DNA of 64,000 nucleotides from Burkholderiales bacterium. GTDB taxonomy: Bacteria > Pseudomonadota > Gammaproteobacteria > Burkholderiales > Burkholderiaceae_C. Both the position numbers and the translations under genes were made by a program. The stretch lies in NCBI GenBank assembly GCA_003963075.1, contig RXJV01000036.1, forward strand, positions 62,001 to 126,000, read 5' to 3'. The notes below the pieces were generated by a model that worked only from the letters and a program-made list of their open reading frames with translations, was not told the DNA's origin and did no database searches. Of the stretch, positions 62,928 through 64,000 are shown one piece after another. The stretch's first letter is position 1, and every line of letters begins with the position of its first letter.

Positions 62928-64000
62928 ATGCCAGTTTCCGTTCTGCACTGTGCCTCGGCCGGCTTCGAGTCGGCCTGCCGCATCCCGGCCCTGCCCGCCT
63001 CGCACCGCAGCCACGGCCTGCACGGCCACAGTTATTTCGCCACGGTACGCAGCGCGCTGGCCGCCGGCTGGGCACCGTTTCCCGGCGGCGAGGTGGACGC
63101 GCTGCGGGCCCGCATGGCCGACACCGTGGCCCCGCTGGACCATCAGCTGCTGAACGACCACCTCTCCGAGCCCACCGACGAAAACCTCGCCCGCTGGGTG
63201 CGCGCCCACCTGGCCGCCGACGTGCCCGGCATCGTGCAGGTCGGTGTGCAGAGCACCACGCACAGCGGCGTGGACCTGGACAACGCCGGCCATGCGCATG
63301 TATGGCGGCGCTACCGCTTCCAGGCCGCGCACCAGCTGCCCAACGTCCCCGCTGGCCACCAGTGCGGGCGCATGCACGGCCATGGTTTCGAGGTCATCCT
63401 GCATGCCAACGCCGACCTGGGCGAGCGCGACCTGTCCATCGACTACGACCACCTCGACGAGGTCTGGGCACCGCTGCACTTCGAGCTGAACTACCGCTGC
63501 CTGAACGACATCCCGGGCCTGCAGAACCCCACCAGCGAGCACCTGTCGGCCTGGCTGTGGGCGCGGCTCAAGCCGCTGCTGCCGGAGCTGAGCTGGGTGA
63601 CGGTCTACGAGACCGGCTCCAGCGGCGCCAACTTCAACGGCCAGAGCTACCGGATCTGGAAGGAGATGACGCTGGACAGCGCCGTTCGGCTGCGCCATGC
63701 ACCCGGCGGCCACCCGCTGGCCGGCACGCACGGCCACACCTTCACGCTGCGCCTGCACCTGGCCGCGCCGCTGGACGCGGTGATGGGCTGGACCGTGGAC
63801 TTCGGCGACGTGAAGGCGTTGTTCAACCCGATCTTCAAGCGGCTGGACCACCACCCGCTGTACGAGATTGCCAACCTGCCCGACGGCGACGCGGCCAGCG
63901 TGGCTACCTGGGTGCTGAACGAGGGCGGCGCCGTGCTGCCGCAGATCGACCGCGTGGACCTGTACGAAACGCGCGGCTGCGGCGCCATCGTGAGCCGGGC
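62928..64000 (+). CDS. Triple-domain 6-pyruvoyl-tetrahydropterin synthase/QueD-like protein, partial
   Basis: The frame runs from the ATG at 62928 past the window end (357 residues seen). Three PTPS/QueD-like domains follow each other. Domain 1 (about 1-120) has histidines H26, H32 and H34 (LHGHSY), LDHQLLN and PTDENLA, but no cysteine before HGH and Q in place of the pterin-binding E. Domain 2 (about 125-245) has H135, C146 (QCGRMHGHGF), H150, H152 and VYETGSSG, a full active site. Domain 3 (from about 250) has H257, H268, H270, DFGDVK and LDHHPLYE plus LYETRG, but no cysteine. The chain suits a carboxytetrahydropterin/pterin synthase with one fully equipped site. No other queuosine gene is in the window. 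Confidence 0.85.
   Translation, partial: MPVSVLHCASAGFESACRIPALPASHRSHGLHGHSYFATVRSALAAGWAPFPGGEVDALRARMADTVAPLDHQLLNDHLSEPTDENLARWVRAHLAADVPGIVQVGVQSTTHSGVDLDNAGHAHVWRRYRFQAAHQLPNVPAGHQCGRMHGHGFEVILHANADLGERDLSIDYDHLDEVWAPLHFELNYRCLNDIPGLQNPTSEHLSAWLWARLKPLLPELSWVTVYETGSSGANFNGQSYRIWKEMTLDSAVRLRHAPGGHPLAGTHGHTFTLRLHLAAPLDAVMGWTVDFGDVKALFNPIFKRLDHHPLYEIANLPDGDAASVATWVLNEGGAVLPQIDRVDLYETRGCGAIVSR

Overview
The window is very GC-rich, gene-dense chromosomal DNA. Codon third positions are so G/C-rich that long antisense frames stay open by chance. The gene content, the gene order style (many ATGA overlaps), and palindromic repeats of the kind common in Burkholderiales point to a betaproteobacterium near Roseateles, Mitsuaria, Pelomonas or Rubrivivax. 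This is inferred from composition and content, not from a marker gene. I see no rRNA, tRNA, CRISPR array, IS element or prophage.

Layout. 1-3.3 kb: a partial exported protein and an NADPH-dependent oxidoreductase, divergent from a LysR regulator and a DUF2242-like lipoprotein. 3.4-8.5 kb: a membrane GGDEF/EAL protein, an exported M14 carboxypeptidase and a coupled hypothetical gene. 8.5-17.1 kb: a carbohydrate-utilisation operon on the minus strand (alpha-glucosidase, PhyH-type dioxygenase, SusA-like amylase, esterase, GH92 mannosidase), divergent from an AraC regulator. 17.1-22.4 kb: alginate-lyase-like protein, a YXWGXW proline-rich lipoprotein, and an SPFH protein with an SH3-like partner. 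22.6-28.5 kb: AAA ATPase, sodC, a DUF4261-like protein, a two-component pair and small genes. 28.5-33.6 kb: metal-cluster and metallo-beta-lactamase proteins, an alkylsulfatase, and an arsR-arsC-aqpS arsenic operon with a visible operator.

33.6-41.1 kb is the most unusual part. After a DUF885 protein comes one reading frame that joins a lipoprotein signal, a NodB polysaccharide deacetylase, a caspase-like protease with an EF-hand-type loop, and TPRs. It is followed 13 nt later by an ankyrin-repeat gene of lower GC, then by a compact set of small protein, trypsin-like protease and diguanylate cyclase. I regard the deacetylase-caspase-TPR lipoprotein as the best candidate for an undescribed system in this window.

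41.1-51.5 kb: Suv3-type helicase carrying a translated palindromic repeat, acetyltransferase, glyoxalase-fold protein, NAD-dependent reductase, M61 and M20 peptidases, POT peptide transporter, zinc-ribbon protein and GST. 51.5-55 kb: PLP enzyme, a ParDE/RelE-like toxin-antitoxin pair with a tandem operator-like repeat, an exported protein and a methyltransferase. 55-64 kb: RidA, RlhA-type U32 protein, M20 carboxypeptidase, esterase, exported protein, membrane-anchored receiver protein, MFS transporter, and a partial gene encoding three tandem PTPS/QueD domains.

Functionally, peptidases and peptide uptake (M14, M61, two M20, DUF885, POT) and glycan-degrading enzymes dominate, which suits an organism that lives on polymers. 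Promoters are mostly not recognisable by eye. Starts were chosen from Shine-Dalgarno matches, overlaps with neighbouring genes and expected family N-termini.
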